Assembly: GCF_900114255.1 (NCBI RefSeq)
Contig: NZ_FOSL01000001.1
Span: 372,001 to 436,000, forward strand
DNA: 64,000 nucleotides
DNA from: Neomesorhizobium albiziae
GTDB lineage: Bacteria > Pseudomonadota > Alphaproteobacteria > Rhizobiales > Rhizobiaceae
Reading direction: 5' to 3'
Part shown: positions 34,154 to 42,508 of the stretch, one piece after another
How the letters are laid out: every line of letters starts with the position of its first letter
Position numbering within the stretch: the stretch's first letter is position 1
Notes under the pieces: generated by a model
Database searches by the model: none
The model's input: only the letters and a program-made list of their open reading frames with translations
Told to the model about the DNA's origin: nothing
Translations under genes and position numbers: made by a program

Positions 34154-35170
34154 TTACCTTTCCCCCGGCGACTGGACGTCCGGCAGTTTCGGGAATCCGA
34201 AGATCGAGTGGTCGGCCGCACGCGCGTCTGCTTCCGTGCGCACGCCGCTTCGCAGTTTTGCCGAGCGCGCGCGCGGGTTTCGCGCCGCTTCCTCGTCCGA
34301 GGCAGGCTGCGCCTTGCTCGCCTTTTCGAACGTCGCCGGCTGGATGGCGACTTCCGGCATGTGCCTCGATCCGCCGCCAGTTCCGGAACGGTCGGCGAAG
34401 AAGCGCTTCACGATGCGGTCTTCGAGCGAATGGAAAGTCACCACGACCAGCCTTCCGCCGGGCTTCAGCGCCCGTTCGGCGGCGAACAGCGCACGCGCCA
34501 GTTCCCCAAGCTCGTCGTTGACGAAAATCCGCAGCGCCTGGAAGACGCGCGTTGCCGGGTGGATCTTGTCCTTGGGATTGCGGCCAACCAGCGTTTCGAT
34601 CGCCTCGGCAAGATCGCGCGTTCGGGCGAACGGCCGCTCCGCCGCACGCTTCTCGATCATCCGCGCGATGCGGCCGGCATGACGTTCCTCGCCAAGAAAG
34701 CCAAAGATACGGGCGAGATCGCCCGCCTTGAAACGGTTGACGACGTCGGCCGCACTCATCCCGGCCTGCGCCATGCGCATGTCGAGGGGGCCGTCTGCGC
34801 GGAACGAGAAACCACGCTCGGCCTGGTCAAGCTGCATCGACGACACGCCGATATCGAGAACCACGCCGTCGGCGCTCTCCACATGCTCGTCCAGCCGCGA
34901 GAACGGGCCGTAGACAAGGCGCAGCCTCCCTTGCGACTGCGCTTCGAGCTCCCGCCCCGCGGCAACGGCATCCGGGTCGCGATCGATCGCGACGACCGTA
35001 GCGCCGTCGGCAAGCAGCGCCTTCGTATAACCGCCAGCGCCAAAAGTGCCGTCGACGATCGTCTGGCCGTCGAGCGGCGCCAGCGCCGCCAGCACCTCGT
35101 CGAGGAGAACCGGGATGTGGCGGGCCGGTCCGCCATCGGCGTGAAGATCTTCGCCGTGACCCGTCATCAT
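34154..35170 (-). CDS. rsmH: 16S rRNA (cytosine(1402)-N(4))-methyltransferase
   Basis: 338 residues. N-terminal [16 protein letters not shown] motif [42 protein letters not shown] and [16 protein letters not shown] identify RsmH (MraW). The ATG at 35170 overlaps the mraZ stop (ATGA). A much longer frame running to 35818 reads mraZ out of frame and is not the gene. Confidence 0.95.
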   Translation of the reverse strand: MMTGHGEDLHADGGPARHIPVLLDEVLAALAPLDGQTIVDGTFGAGGYTKALLADGATVVAIDRDPDAVAAGRELEAQSQGRLRLVYGPFSRLDEHVESADGVVLDIGVSSMQLDQAERGFSFRADGPLDMRMAQAGMSAADVVNRFKAGDLARIFGFLGEERHAGRIARMIEKRAAERPFARTRDLAEAIETLVGRNPKDKIHPATRVFQALRIFVNDELGELARALFAAERALKPGGRLVVVTFHSLEDRIVKRFFADRSGTGGGSRHMPEVAIQPATFEKASKAQPASDEEAARNPRARSAKLRSGVRTEADARAADHSIFGFPKLPDVQSPGER

Positions 35171-35634
35171 CCCGTTTCTCCGGCGATCCGCGACGCGGCC
35201 GCCTGGCGAAGCTTGAGCAACCGCGCCCGCGCCTCGGCGCCATAGGCCTTCAACCGCTCCGGCTCCCATATCTGGAAAAAATTGCCGCGCCCGACGAACG
35301 CCACATCCGTCGAAATCCCCGTATGCTCGCGGATGAAGTCGTTGACCGTGATGCGGCCGTCCTGGTCGAGTTTCAGGAACGCTCCGTCGCCATGGATGAA
35401 GAACGACATGTCGTCCGCCGCCTGCAGGAAGGGATCTTCCCGCGCGATCCGCTCCTCGTACCGGTCGAGCAGATCGAGCCCGCCGACATCCAGCGCCGGG
35501 ATGTCCAGTGCCCGCAGGGCATAGAGTTCCGAGTAACCGCGCTTCTGCACCACGGAACGGAAATGCGCCGGCACGGAAACCCGCCCCTTGGCGTCTATCC
35601 TGTTCACTGCATTTGACAGAAACCGGTCCATCAC
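35167..35634 (-). CDS. mraZ: Transcriptional regulator MraZ
   Basis: 155 residues with the tandem SpoVT/AbrB-like swapped-hairpin halves typical of MraZ ([21 protein letters not shown] and [24 protein letters not shown]). MraZ is a DNA-binding repressor of its own operon in E. coli. First gene of the dcw cluster; the integrated island lies roughly 290 bases upstream of its start. Confidence 0.93.
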   Translation of the reverse strand: MMDRFLSNAVNRIDAKGRVSVPAHFRSVVQKRGYSELYALRALDIPALDVGGLDLLDRYEERIAREDPFLQAADDMSFFIHGDGAFLKLDQDGRITVNDFIREHTGISTDVAFVGRGNFFQIWEPERLKAYGAEARARLLKLRQAAASRIAGETG

Positions 35635-36090
35635 TCGATACAGCCGCCGCCGCGCCCCTTTCCATCATTTCCCACGCGCCGAGGCGCCGCCCATTCCAGA
35701 CCTTTTCTTCGCAGCAGCAGCCAAGGCTTTCGCCCCCGGAAGCCGCCGCGGCTGCCGGTTTGGCGAACGCTTCACCCGAAACTGGAACGAAGTCTTGATT
35801 GAGTTTATGGGATATCATGGGGCAGTATGGGCGTCAACGGGAACTGGCTACACAAACCAGCCGAACGCCCGTTCCAAACCCGAGCTATCGGCATTCGGAC
35901 ATTTATCGTCTATTAAGCCTAACGAAACGTAAAACTCCCGATGTTTTACCGAGTACTATTGTCTTTTAATAAGCCAATCAAATCAACGGCATAGCTTGTA
36001 CGGCGAGGAAACCTGTCCTAGGCAAATAGCTACTGCCTACTAGGGACGAAACCTATTAGGCGCCCTATTCCCACCAAATGGGTCTCGCCA
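35635..36090. other. mraZ upstream region and left end of the integrated island
   Basis: No gene. The first ~200 bases are GC-rich host DNA that should carry the mraZ promoter. From about 35880 the composition turns AT-rich. The ten bases AACGAAACGT at 35921-35930 recur at 54703-54712 and are my best guess for a short direct repeat at the island ends. No tRNA gene is seen here. A single TGGGAA and a TGGGC lie in the mraZ leader, but not in the three-box arrangement known for E. coli MraZ. Confidence 0.4.
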
Positions 36091-37290
36091 ATGCCTAGGA
36101 TTCCGCTAACCAAAACTGCAATCGATGCCATTCCCCACCCGCCATCCGGCCAACAATTGTTCTGGGACGCCAATCTACGCGGCTTCGGCCTGCTAGTCGG
36201 AAAACGGACGAAAACGTTTGTGGTCGAATGCTCGATCCATGGGAGCTCACGCCGAGCGACCGTCGGCCGGTATGGGGATCTGACAGTCGTCCAAGCACGC
36301 ACCCGGGCGAGCGCGATGCTAGGCGATATGAGGGGTCGAGGAATTGACCTCACGGCGGAACGGCGACAAGCGACCGCAGACGGGATGACGCTCAAAGAGG
36401 CGTGGGAACTCTACCGATCTTACCTACAAGCGAAAAACAGAGCGCCGAGGACGATCAGCCAGTACGAGGAATCTCTTCGGTATTGGTTGAACGACTGGAT
36501 GGACAAGCCGCTTGTATCGATCACGCGAACCAAGGCCCACGAGAGGCATGTGAAGCTCACAAAGGAAAACGGTTCATTTGCCGCCAACATGGCTATGAAG
36601 ATTCTTCGAGCCATATGGAACAGGTCAAGGCGTCAATACCCCAGCCTCCCCGAAGCACCGACCGCAAATGTGGATTTTCATTTCGAAGGCCCTCGCCTGC
36701 TGGATGGGCAGGCTCCCATCATCCCGTACGAATTGCTTCCGAAATGGTACCAAGCCGTGATGCAAACGGATAATCCGATCAGACGGGACCTCTTTCTGTT
36801 TCTACTCTTTACCGGAACACGCTCCGAAGAGTGTCGTTCGCTCAAATGGAAGCAGGTGGATTTGAAAGATGCGACGGTTCATTTCCCGGTCACCAAGACC
36901 AAGCCCTTCACGCTACCATTATCCGATTACCTGATCGAGATTTTGGAAAGGAGACGAGCCTGCAACGTTACCCGCGTGCACTTCGGCGACAGCGAATATG
37001 TGTTCCCCGGGCACACAGAAACGGGATATGCAGCCGTTCCTCTCTTGCATGGCGACGAGTTGAAGCGCCACCCGCTGCGTTGGACGCCTCATGTGCTACG
37101 CCACACCTACGTAACGATCTCAGAGAACTACGCCACCATCCCGTCCCATCATGCGCGATTGCTGGTAAACCACGCCAGCCTCAAGGGTGATGTCCACAAT
37201 CGCTACAACCACGCCTCGCTTGGCAATCTGCGACAGTCGCAACAGGCGGTCACTGACGCGTTGAAGTCTGCCTGCGGCATCGCTGCCTAG
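36091..37290 (+). CDS. Tyrosine-type site-specific integrase
   Basis: 399 residues. The N-terminal arm-binding region LTKTAIDAIPHPPSGQQLFW resembles the DUF4102-type P4-integrase start. The catalytic residues are seen in order: Arg in TGTRSEECRSLKW, Lys in VTKTKPFTLPL, HxxR in HVLRHTYVT, His in LLVNHAS, and Tyr in NRYNH. It directs insertion and excision of the island and sits at its left edge, pointing inward. The start MPRIPLTK is the first Met and precedes the conserved region closely. Confidence 0.93.
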   Translation: MPRIPLTKTAIDAIPHPPSGQQLFWDANLRGFGLLVGKRTKTFVVECSIHGSSRRATVGRYGDLTVVQARTRASAMLGDMRGRGIDLTAERRQATADGMTLKEAWELYRSYLQAKNRAPRTISQYEESLRYWLNDWMDKPLVSITRTKAHERHVKLTKENGSFAANMAMKILRAIWNRSRRQYPSLPEAPTANVDFHFEGPRLLDGQAPIIPYELLPKWYQAVMQTDNPIRRDLFLFLLFTGTRSEECRSLKWKQVDLKDATVHFPVTKTKPFTLPLSDYLIEILERRRACNVTRVHFGDSEYVFPGHTETGYAAVPLLHGDELKRHPLRWTPHVLRHTYVTISENYATIPSHHARLLVNHASLKGDVHNRYNHASLGNLRQSQQAVTDALKSACGIAA

Positions 37291-37419
37291 ACCGCGACAT
37301 GGATACCAAAGAACTTCGTAATCAATTGTATGGGCCGATCGTTACGCTCCGAACTAGCACTCGGGCCGGAAGCGGTTCGCGGCTGTACGCGGCGGTATTG
37401 GCCGAAGCGCGAGCGACGG

Positions 37420-37525
37420 AAAGAATTATACTGCCCGTATAATTCTTTCACTTCCGCCCCGCACAGCCCGGCGGCTCCGGCCGCTGTGCGATTAGATAGT
37501 TGAATTTAAAGCTACTTTAAATTCA
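37420..37525. promoter_or_regulatory. Three consecutive palindromes downstream of the integrase
   Basis: The 370-base gap between the integrase and the next gene holds three inverted repeats in about 105 bases: 37420-37448 (AAAGAATTATAC / GTATAATTCTTT, perfect 12-bp arms), 37461-37489 (GCACAGC / GCTGTGC, GC-rich core) and 37501-37525 (TGAATTTAAAG / CTTTAAATTCA, perfect 11-bp arms, 3-base loop). They could be a terminator plus operators, or protein-binding arms for recombination. The AT-rich stems make a simple terminator role unlikely for all three. Confidence 0.55.
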
Positions 37526-37660
37526 AAGCCTCATTTCCGCCCGAACGTCCCAAGAATGACCTTTGCTCCTGCGGTCAAATGTTATCTACTTCAGGTTGCA
37601 TCTCTTCGCCAAGTGTCTTAGTTAACAACCTATAGATGCACAGCAAAGGAGCAACCGCAC

Positions 37661-37936
37661 ATGACTGATAAGACCACGAAGAAGACCACCACTAAGACCA
37701 AGAAGCCTGCCGCCAACAAGCCTGCCGCCGCCAAGAAGGAAGCAGGTCCCACCAAGAAAGGCACCGTGCTTGAGATGCTCAAGGCCGAGGGAGGCACGAC
37801 GATCGAAGCAATCGTTGCCAAGCTCAGCGTCAGTAACATCGCTGCTCGTTCGCTGATCGGAGACGTGCGGCGCATGGGAGTTGCCGTTGCGCGTGTAGAC
37901 GAAGGAGGAAAGCCGACCACGTTCACCGCTGCATAA
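37661..37936 (+). CDS. DUF3489-like winged-helix protein with Lys/Ala-rich tail
   Basis: 91 residues. The first ~35 are a Lys/Thr/Ala/Pro-rich stretch (KKTTTKTKKPAANKPAAAKK) like histone H1 or HU-type tails. The rest (GTVLEMLKAEGGTTIEAIVAKL, then a turn and SLIGDVRRMGV) resembles DUF3489, a small winged-helix family common on mobile elements. A nucleoid-binding or regulatory role is likely but inferred. A strong ribosome binding site (AAGGAG) precedes the ATG. A CCCGGG site follows the stop immediately. Confidence 0.65.
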   Translation: MTDKTTKKTTTKTKKPAANKPAAAKKEAGPTKKGTVLEMLKAEGGTTIEAIVAKLSVSNIAARSLIGDVRRMGVAVARVDEGGKPTTFTAA

Positions 37937-37997
37937 GCCCGGGTACGCGAATCAAACAGGGGCGTCTCGAAAGGGCGCCCCTTTTTGTTGACCATCA

Positions 37998-38273
37998 CTA
38001 CTCCAACGTCTCAATCCGTTTGATGATTGCTCCATTCGTCTTACGCATCTCATCGCGATAACCGCGAACCTCGGTTCGAAGTCGTTGGAATTGGCCGTTG
38101 ACCTCAGCACGAAAGGCGGAAAAGTCGGAACGAAGGTTTTCGAGTTCCAACTGCATTCCATCCATCTGACCCTGCATTCCAACCACTCGCGCTAGTAGAA
38201 GCTCCTGATTGTCGTTGACGCGAATGATGCTCTTGGCAATGGCGTCGAGCCTCTTATTGGTCTCGTCACTCAT
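37998..38273 (-). CDS. Small coiled-coil protein, unknown function
   Basis: 91 residues, highly charged, without Cys or hydrophobic segments. Heptad-like spacing through MQGQMDGMQLELENLRSDFS and FRAEVNGQFQRLRTEVRGYR predicts a long coiled coil. Similar proteins occur on plasmids and prophages with no known function. Its ATG overlaps the stop of the ribbon-helix-helix-like gene at 38270 (ATGA), so the two are co-translated. I do not recognise a specific family. Confidence 0.6.
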   Translation of the reverse strand: MSDETNKRLDAIAKSIIRVNDNQELLLARVVGMQGQMDGMQLELENLRSDFSAFRAEVNGQFQRLRTEVRGYRDEMRKTNGAIIKRIETLE

Positions 38274-38494
38274 GCCGCCTCTGTATGCCCGGGCTTTGGT
38301 GCAGGGAGCTTACCCTTAGAACGCCTCCGGCGCTCGGCGTGCTGTTCGAGTAACCTGTGAATGTACTGATTGATCGTAAGATCCTCATCTCCCGCCCATT
38401 GCTTAATCGTTTGGAATAGTTCTCGCTCAATCAGCATCCCGTACTGGTTTCTTGGTACCGTTGATTTGCGTCGTTTCCACATTGGATTTGTCAC
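38270..38494 (-). CDS. Putative ribbon-helix-helix DNA-binding protein
   Basis: 74 residues. A central QYGMLIERELFQTIKQWAGD followed by LTINQYIHRLLEQHAERRR fits a beta strand then two helices, as in CopG/Arc-like regulators. The C-terminus is basic and Pro-rich and ends in TEAA, like the C-terminus of the protein encoded at 52465. First gene of a two-gene minus-strand unit with the coiled-coil gene. Target unknown. Confidence 0.55.
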   Translation of the reverse strand: MTNPMWKRRKSTVPRNQYGMLIERELFQTIKQWAGDEDLTINQYIHRLLEQHAERRRRSKGKLPAPKPGHTEAA

Positions 38495-38894
38495 TCCAGG
38501 GTTAAAAGCAAAACCGCCTACGAGCAGGTGCCGTAAACGGTTTCAATTGCGGATGGCGAAGGATGGATATGTGTGGGTCAGGCACCATGGTTACTTAGTC
38601 CGTCTTTAAACCCATGCTGTTTGCCCTGCATCGCAATGCAGTTTTGGTGGGCGCGACCACATGTGAGGCGGACCCCACACGCGGGCAAACGTCGCGCGCT
38701 ATAACGTCTGACATAGGCCAACATCCATCCCCCACCAGTAATTTATTGTCTTTCTTAGTATACTAGCAAAATTATATAAGTAACGCAAGCGGTATTTTGG
38801 GTACCATCCAAAATAAACGCAGTGGCTTACTTGTATCACCCTCACTTATATGTTATAATTTGTAGAACATTACAGTAATAGGTGGAGTAATACT
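38495..38894. promoter_or_regulatory. Intergenic region with operator-like palindrome and sigma70-type promoter
   Basis: 400 bases without a gene. A perfect inverted repeat TATTTTGG / CCAAAATA (38793-38815) lies 15 bases before a promoter-like pair: TTGTAT (38831-38836), 17-base spacer, TATAAT (38854-38859). A ribosome binding site GGTGGAG follows, seven bases before the ATG at 38895. The palindrome may be an operator. A short stem CTGCAT/ATGCAG followed by TTTT is at 38626-38645. Confidence 0.6.
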
Positions 38895-39566
38895 ATGGTA
38901 GATTTGTCGCAGAGGGAACTCCTAGCCATCACCAAGGACGAGCGTGATTGGCTGGCGAGGGAGCATCCAGATATAAAGGTCTCAGACAAACCAAATACTT
39001 ATACCGATTTGATTGTCTGTGAACCGAGAACAGGCAAATGGTCGATTGAACCATTGTATGTGGTCAACGTTCTGGATGATGTTGAGGATGCACTACGTGA
39101 CCTTTTAGACAACAGAACATTCTCGACGGGGCTGTATAGCTGTGCCGATAGCGAAGCTGAAATTACGTGTGATTGTGATCGCGAGGGCTGCGACATCCAT
39201 TACTCCTCACCAGAGGAATGGGTAGAGCATCTAAAGCATAATGCTACCAACCTATGGAATGATATTGAGCGCCACACCGAGGCTATATTGCAGGGCGATT
39301 ATCACCAGCCGCAAACGCTGCTCGAACGCATAGAAATCGCCTACAGAGCAGTCGACAAGCACTACGACATGATGGCCACAGAGCGCCCTCTGTCAGACAT
39401 GTTCGCAGGCCTTCATCTATTGCGCCTACTCAATGGGCTGAAAGTTAGCCAACTGGAACAGGCGATGAGCCCCGCCCACCTACGTCGCTATGGTGAAATA
39501 ATCCGTCTTCAAGGGCTCAAGTTCAATGCTCGGTCTAAAGCCTTTCGGCGCTCAAGTGAACGGTAA
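38895..39566 (+). CDS. Hypothetical island protein
   Basis: 223 residues, acidic, no signal peptide or membrane segment. It contains a Cys/His-containing stretch (CADSEAEITCDCDREGCDIHY) that could bind metal, and a helical C-terminal half (LLERIEIAYRAVDKHYDMMA, LHLLRLLNGLKVSQLEQAM). Codon use is AT-richer than in the dcw genes. It is expressed from the promoter just upstream and followed 13 bases later by the 39580 gene. Not recognised. Confidence 0.6.
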   Translation: MVDLSQRELLAITKDERDWLAREHPDIKVSDKPNTYTDLIVCEPRTGKWSIEPLYVVNVLDDVEDALRDLLDNRTFSTGLYSCADSEAEITCDCDREGCDIHYSSPEEWVEHLKHNATNLWNDIERHTEAILQGDYHQPQTLLERIEIAYRAVDKHYDMMATERPLSDMFAGLHLLRLLNGLKVSQLEQAMSPAHLRRYGEIIRLQGLKFNARSKAFRRSSER

Positions 39567-39579
39567 GGACGGCCAACCA

Positions 39580-39861
39580 ATGTGCGAAGAACCGATGACG
39601 CAAAAGGACATGGCCCGTGGTTTGTTTCACAGGGTCTTTCAGATTTGCATGTGGCTGGAGGAATCCAAAGAGCAAGGGGCAACGGTGCCCGGCAATATAG
39701 AGGACAAGCTAGACGCCTTGTATAGGGCAGCCGATGATTGGCTAGAACCATTCAAAGCCGAAATGGCGGCTGCGGCAATTAAGTCGATTGAACAAGAGGA
39801 AGCTAGAGAGGCGGCAGAACGGGAGAGACGGAGAAAGAATTCCCGTTCACCTGACCGATAG
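39580..39861 (+). CDS. Hypothetical island protein, helical
   Basis: 93 residues from ATG 39580 (MCEEPMTQKDMARGLF); an ATG at 39595 is an alternative and a longer frame to 39526 would overlap the previous gene. Helical throughout, with a strongly charged C-terminal helix (SIEQEEAREAAERERRRKN). Likely co-transcribed with the 38895 gene. No family recognised. Confidence 0.5.
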   Translation: MCEEPMTQKDMARGLFHRVFQICMWLEESKEQGATVPGNIEDKLDALYRAADDWLEPFKAEMAAAAIKSIEQEEAREAAERERRRKNSRSPDR

Positions 39862-39950
39862 GGCCGGCTACAGCCGTTCTTGCCGCTGCCCGGGTACATG
39901 CTCGGGCATCGTGCTTATCACGCCCCAGGACGGCGGCTTTAACCGTTATC

Positions 39951-40499
39951 CTAGAAATAGCGGTAGGTTGGAAACTTCGACTCGTCGGGTACTCGTTTGT
40001 ACTTCTCAAGAAGCTCTTCACGCATTGCCCAGATCGGTTCAGCAACAACGTCGACGTTTTTCCACGATGCTTCTACCGATCGCATAATGTGCTTTTGGCG
40101 AAGCTCAGTCACCGGTTGATCGACACGCTGACTACCTCTTCTGAGAATCCAAAGGAGTTGACGCTTTTGTATGTCATCAAGCGTCGCTAAGTTCGCAACT
40201 GCTTCATCATCGAATCTTTTGGCCTCGACTTTTCTCGCTGTTTCCGTCCTGCGATTCCCATACCAATCTTGTGTCTTACGACTGCCAAATCGGGCAGTAT
40301 CGACAAGCATGACGACCAGTCCATAAAGTGCAGCAACCGCCGCCAAGGTGATATACAGTGGGGAGACAAGGCTAAACGGCCAAATTAGAAAAAGATTGAG
40401 AAGCAATAACGCCGCGCCACCAAAGAAAAGAACTGCTGCTGTGCGCACCGATTTAACGGTTTCAATCAGACCGTCTATAATCTCTTTAATGCCAACCAA
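39951..40499 (-). CDS. Membrane protein resembling superinfection exclusion protein SieB
   Basis: 182 residues. Two adjacent membrane helices (residues about 20-42 and 47-67: TAAVLFFGGAALLLLNLFL, SPLYITLAAVAALYGLVVMLV), then a soluble helical region with LATLDDIQKRQLLWILRRGSQ and PIWAMREELLEKYKR. Size, topology and the 'L..L...QK..L' element resemble the SieB family (PF14163) that blocks superinfecting phages. I see no sequence-specific motif that proves it, so the call is moderate. It is a single minus-strand gene, as expected for a prophage-expressed exclusion gene. Confidence 0.45.
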   Translation of the reverse strand: MVGIKEIIDGLIETVKSVRTAAVLFFGGAALLLLNLFLIWPFSLVSPLYITLAAVAALYGLVVMLVDTARFGSRKTQDWYGNRRTETARKVEAKRFDDEAVANLATLDDIQKRQLLWILRRGSQRVDQPVTELRQKHIMRSVEASWKNVDVVAEPIWAMREELLEKYKRVPDESKFPTYRYF

Positions 40500-40558
40500 A
40501 TTTGCCCCCTAGTCCCGATTCGGACGGAGGGAATGATAACAAAAAATCTCCTAGCTTC

Positions 40559-40759
40559 TCAATCTAGCTTATCGAATATCGCCTTGCGACCACGCGGCTT
40601 TGCCTGCTTGATGACCTCGACGAGGTGCTTGCTATCGTCCCTCATCGTGACGCGGATGCCATTGCCAAAGACGACAGTGATCGTGGACTCGGATGGATCG
40701 ACACGCACCACTTCGAGCCGAAGTAAAACTTCGTCGCCTGCCTCAATCCTAGCTGCCAT
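40559..40759 (-). CDS. Small hypothetical protein, beta-rich
   Basis: 66 residues from ATG 40759 (MAARIEAGDEVLLRLEVVRV). Alternating hydrophobic residues (VLLRLEVVRVDPSESTITVVF) suggest a small beta barrel, followed by a basic stretch (KQAKPRGRKAIFDKLD). It lies just upstream of the SieB-like gene in the same direction, with a 59-base gap. No family recognised. Confidence 0.5.
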   Translation of the reverse strand: MAARIEAGDEVLLRLEVVRVDPSESTITVVFGNGIRVTMRDDSKHLVEVIKQAKPRGRKAIFDKLD

Positions 40760-41080
40760 GGCTGAAAGCCCTCCCATTTCAGGACCTTAACCGACTTCTG
40801 AAATTCGGGGGAGATGACTTGACGAGGTAGGCACGACGTAGAGAACTCACCTACGTATGGGCGTCGTGTCCCGTTCAACTTAGTTCATCCAAAAAGCAAT
40901 AGATACGAGCCGCAATATGCAACATGCACAGCGCTGCAAAGCACATGCAACTTGCTGCTTTAAATGCGCTACACGCGAGAGCTAGCATACTTACTACGCG
41001 AGATCATATATACTACATGTACAAAATGCTTTATAGTATGTGCTTAAGCGTATTTGCGAGGGTGATACTAGGAGTTTATC
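40760..41080. promoter_or_regulatory. Intergenic region between divergent island genes
   Basis: About 320 bases, strongly AT-rich in its right half. It must carry the promoters of the minus-strand pair (40559, 39951) and of the plus-strand zinc-finger gene. TGTACA, the motif repeated in the putative origin at 48.4 kb, occurs at 41018-41023, followed by TATAGT and, near the ATG, AGGAG. Bases 40799-40940 resemble 25-166 at the window start. A second palindromic feature is not evident. Confidence 0.4.
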
Positions 41081-41449
41081 ATGAATAACGAGGTTAAAAG
41101 AAAAGGTATACTTGAGGATGATTACGGCAAGAAGCGAAAGAAAAAGGAATCAAATTTTGACACTGAATGGCGGCATTGCTTGCAATGCGATACGACATTC
41201 GGCGTTCACGTCTATACTTATGCTTCTGGTAGAAAGACAGAACTTCCACGAAATAAGAAGTTTTGCAAACGACAATGCTTTCTAAAATATCACGGGCTTG
41301 GTGGGCGTAATCAATTAAACGATAGGTGGTGCCTTCAATGCAAAGAACATTTCTTGACAGGGAAACATGAGCAAAAATTCTGCTCCGCCGATTGCCGTTA
41401 CGTTTGGCACGGATTGAAACAACCTAGACCCGTCTTAGACCCGGGGTAG
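41081..41449 (+). CDS. Small protein with two Cys4 zinc-finger-like repeats
   Basis: 122 residues. Two similar units: CLQCDTTFGV...FCKRQCFLKYHG (residues about 38-72) and CLQCKEHFLT...FCSADCRYVWHG (about 83-110). Each has CxxC plus CxxxC, so a duplicated treble-clef or zinc ribbon is likely. The N-terminus is Lys-rich (KKRKKKESNF). A nucleic-acid-binding role is plausible but unproven. Its 3' end overlaps the convergent NusG-like gene by 26 bases. Ribosome binding site AGGAG is present. Confidence 0.6.
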   Translation: MNNEVKRKGILEDDYGKKRKKKESNFDTEWRHCLQCDTTFGVHVYTYASGRKTELPRNKKFCKRQCFLKYHGLGGRNQLNDRWCLQCKEHFLTGKHEQKFCSADCRYVWHGLKQPRPVLDPG

Positions 41450-42101
41450 CTCCGGGGGGTTGCCATACACCGCTGGGAGGCGCTGTGCGCTGGTACTTCG
41501 GCGGACCTACTCCAAGCGCCTTTGCCGTAACGTCCTTCAACGTTTCGGATAGCGCAAAGGCTTCCAAATCCATCCCGAACAATTCAGCGAATTGGAATGT
41601 CAGAGCGATACGGCCCGCCCAAAGGTAAACCGTGCCGTTGCGCTGGACCCGAGAGATTTGGGCTGTGTAGCCCTCAAGGACGCCGGAGGGAACTTCAACC
41701 TCTGTCCCCCGCAGCCTTTCAAGTACCTGAGCATAGTTCACCTGCCCTGTGAAGGTGCCTGCCTCCTCCATCTGGCGCAGGCGCTCAAGCTCATGCTCTG
41801 GGAAGACATAAGGCCGCGCCTGCCCATCTTTGTATGACTTCAGTACATTGAAGATAACGGAATGATCCAACACCCGGGCCCAGTTCGGTGTTTGCTCAAA
41901 CTGAACGAATTCGAAGCCGCTAAAATAGGGTTGTTCAATAATCTCCACATGTCTACGGGATCTTGTGTGAGGGACGGTGCGCCGCATCACCTTGCAATGA
42001 GGCGTCCAACACCAAGAAGCCCCACCGTGGTCAAGTAGGTAACCCCGGGCAATAGTTTCGCAGCCGGACCTACATCGGATGACATAACAACCGTCTGGCA
42101 T
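41424..42101 (-). CDS. NusG/RfaH-like transcription elongation factor
   Basis: 225 residues from ATG 42101, which overlaps the previous stop as ATGA. The N-terminal part resembles the NusG NGN domain: CYVIRCRSGCETIARGYLLD at the start and YFSGFEFVQFEQTPNWARVL where NusG has FFPGYVLVQM. A KOW-like segment follows (LRGTEVEVPSGVLEGYTAQI, ending FQFAELF). Such proteins bind RNA polymerase and promote antitermination. It is near the end of the morphogenesis gene set. A Pro-rich tail (TAPPSGVWQPPGATPG) is extra. The call rests on pattern only. Confidence 0.6.
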   Translation of the reverse strand: MPDGCYVIRCRSGCETIARGYLLDHGGASWCWTPHCKVMRRTVPHTRSRRHVEIIEQPYFSGFEFVQFEQTPNWARVLDHSVIFNVLKSYKDGQARPYVFPEHELERLRQMEEAGTFTGQVNYAQVLERLRGTEVEVPSGVLEGYTAQISRVQRNGTVYLWAGRIALTFQFAELFGMDLEAFALSETLKDVTAKALGVGPPKYQRTAPPSGVWQPPGATPGLRRV

Positions 42102-42508
42102 CAGTCCTGACGCTTTATTCCTAAAGGCATCGGCTCGGAGAACCAACCGCCGTTCACGCGCTCTTCCGGCCCCATCGGCCAGAGCGGGATAACAGGCATT
42201 CCCTCGCGTCCTTCCCAAATCGTACTTCGAGCAGGACGCCCAAGGGTCTTTCCTAGGGGCACAGGCGGGGCGCGGGGGACTCTAACTATCTCGCCAGAGT
42301 CCTCGTCATAGGTAAAGCTTCCGGCATAGACGTACTCGGTCAGATTCTGGAGGATGGCTGGCGGGAGGCTTCCTGCTCCAAATGCAAAGCGGTCGAGCAC
42401 GTCCGAAGCTACCTTCACATCTTGAGCAAGCATTGCTGTGTTGCCTTTCGCCTGTGCAATGCGAACATAGGCGCGGAGGTCGTCTACCGTTGGATTGATG
42501 CCAAACAT
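42101..42508 (-). CDS. Hypothetical phage-type protein
   Basis: 135 residues, no signal or membrane segment. The N-terminal half is helical (VDDLRAYVRIAQAKGNTAML); the C-terminal half is Pro/Gly-rich (PRAPPVPLGKTLGRPARS) and probably extended. Overlaps the prohead protease gene (42484) and the NusG-like gene, so it belongs to one coupled unit. No family recognised; a small structural or assembly role is possible. Confidence 0.55.
   Translation of the reverse strand: MFGINPTVDDLRAYVRIAQAKGNTAMLAQDVKVASDVLDRFAFGAGSLPPAILQNLTEYVYAGSFTYDEDSGEIVRVPRAPPVPLGKTLGRPARSTIWEGREGMPVIPLWPMGPEERVNGGWFSEPMPLGIKRQD

Noticed and set aside
35640-35720. MraZ operator boxes upstream of mraZ
   Set aside because: Only scattered TGGG-like motifs without the regular 10-base repeat known for MraZ binding.
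34154-35818. 554-codon minus-strand frame covering rsmH and mraZ
   Set aside because: Only the part from 35170 is RsmH; upstream it reads mraZ and the leader out of frame.
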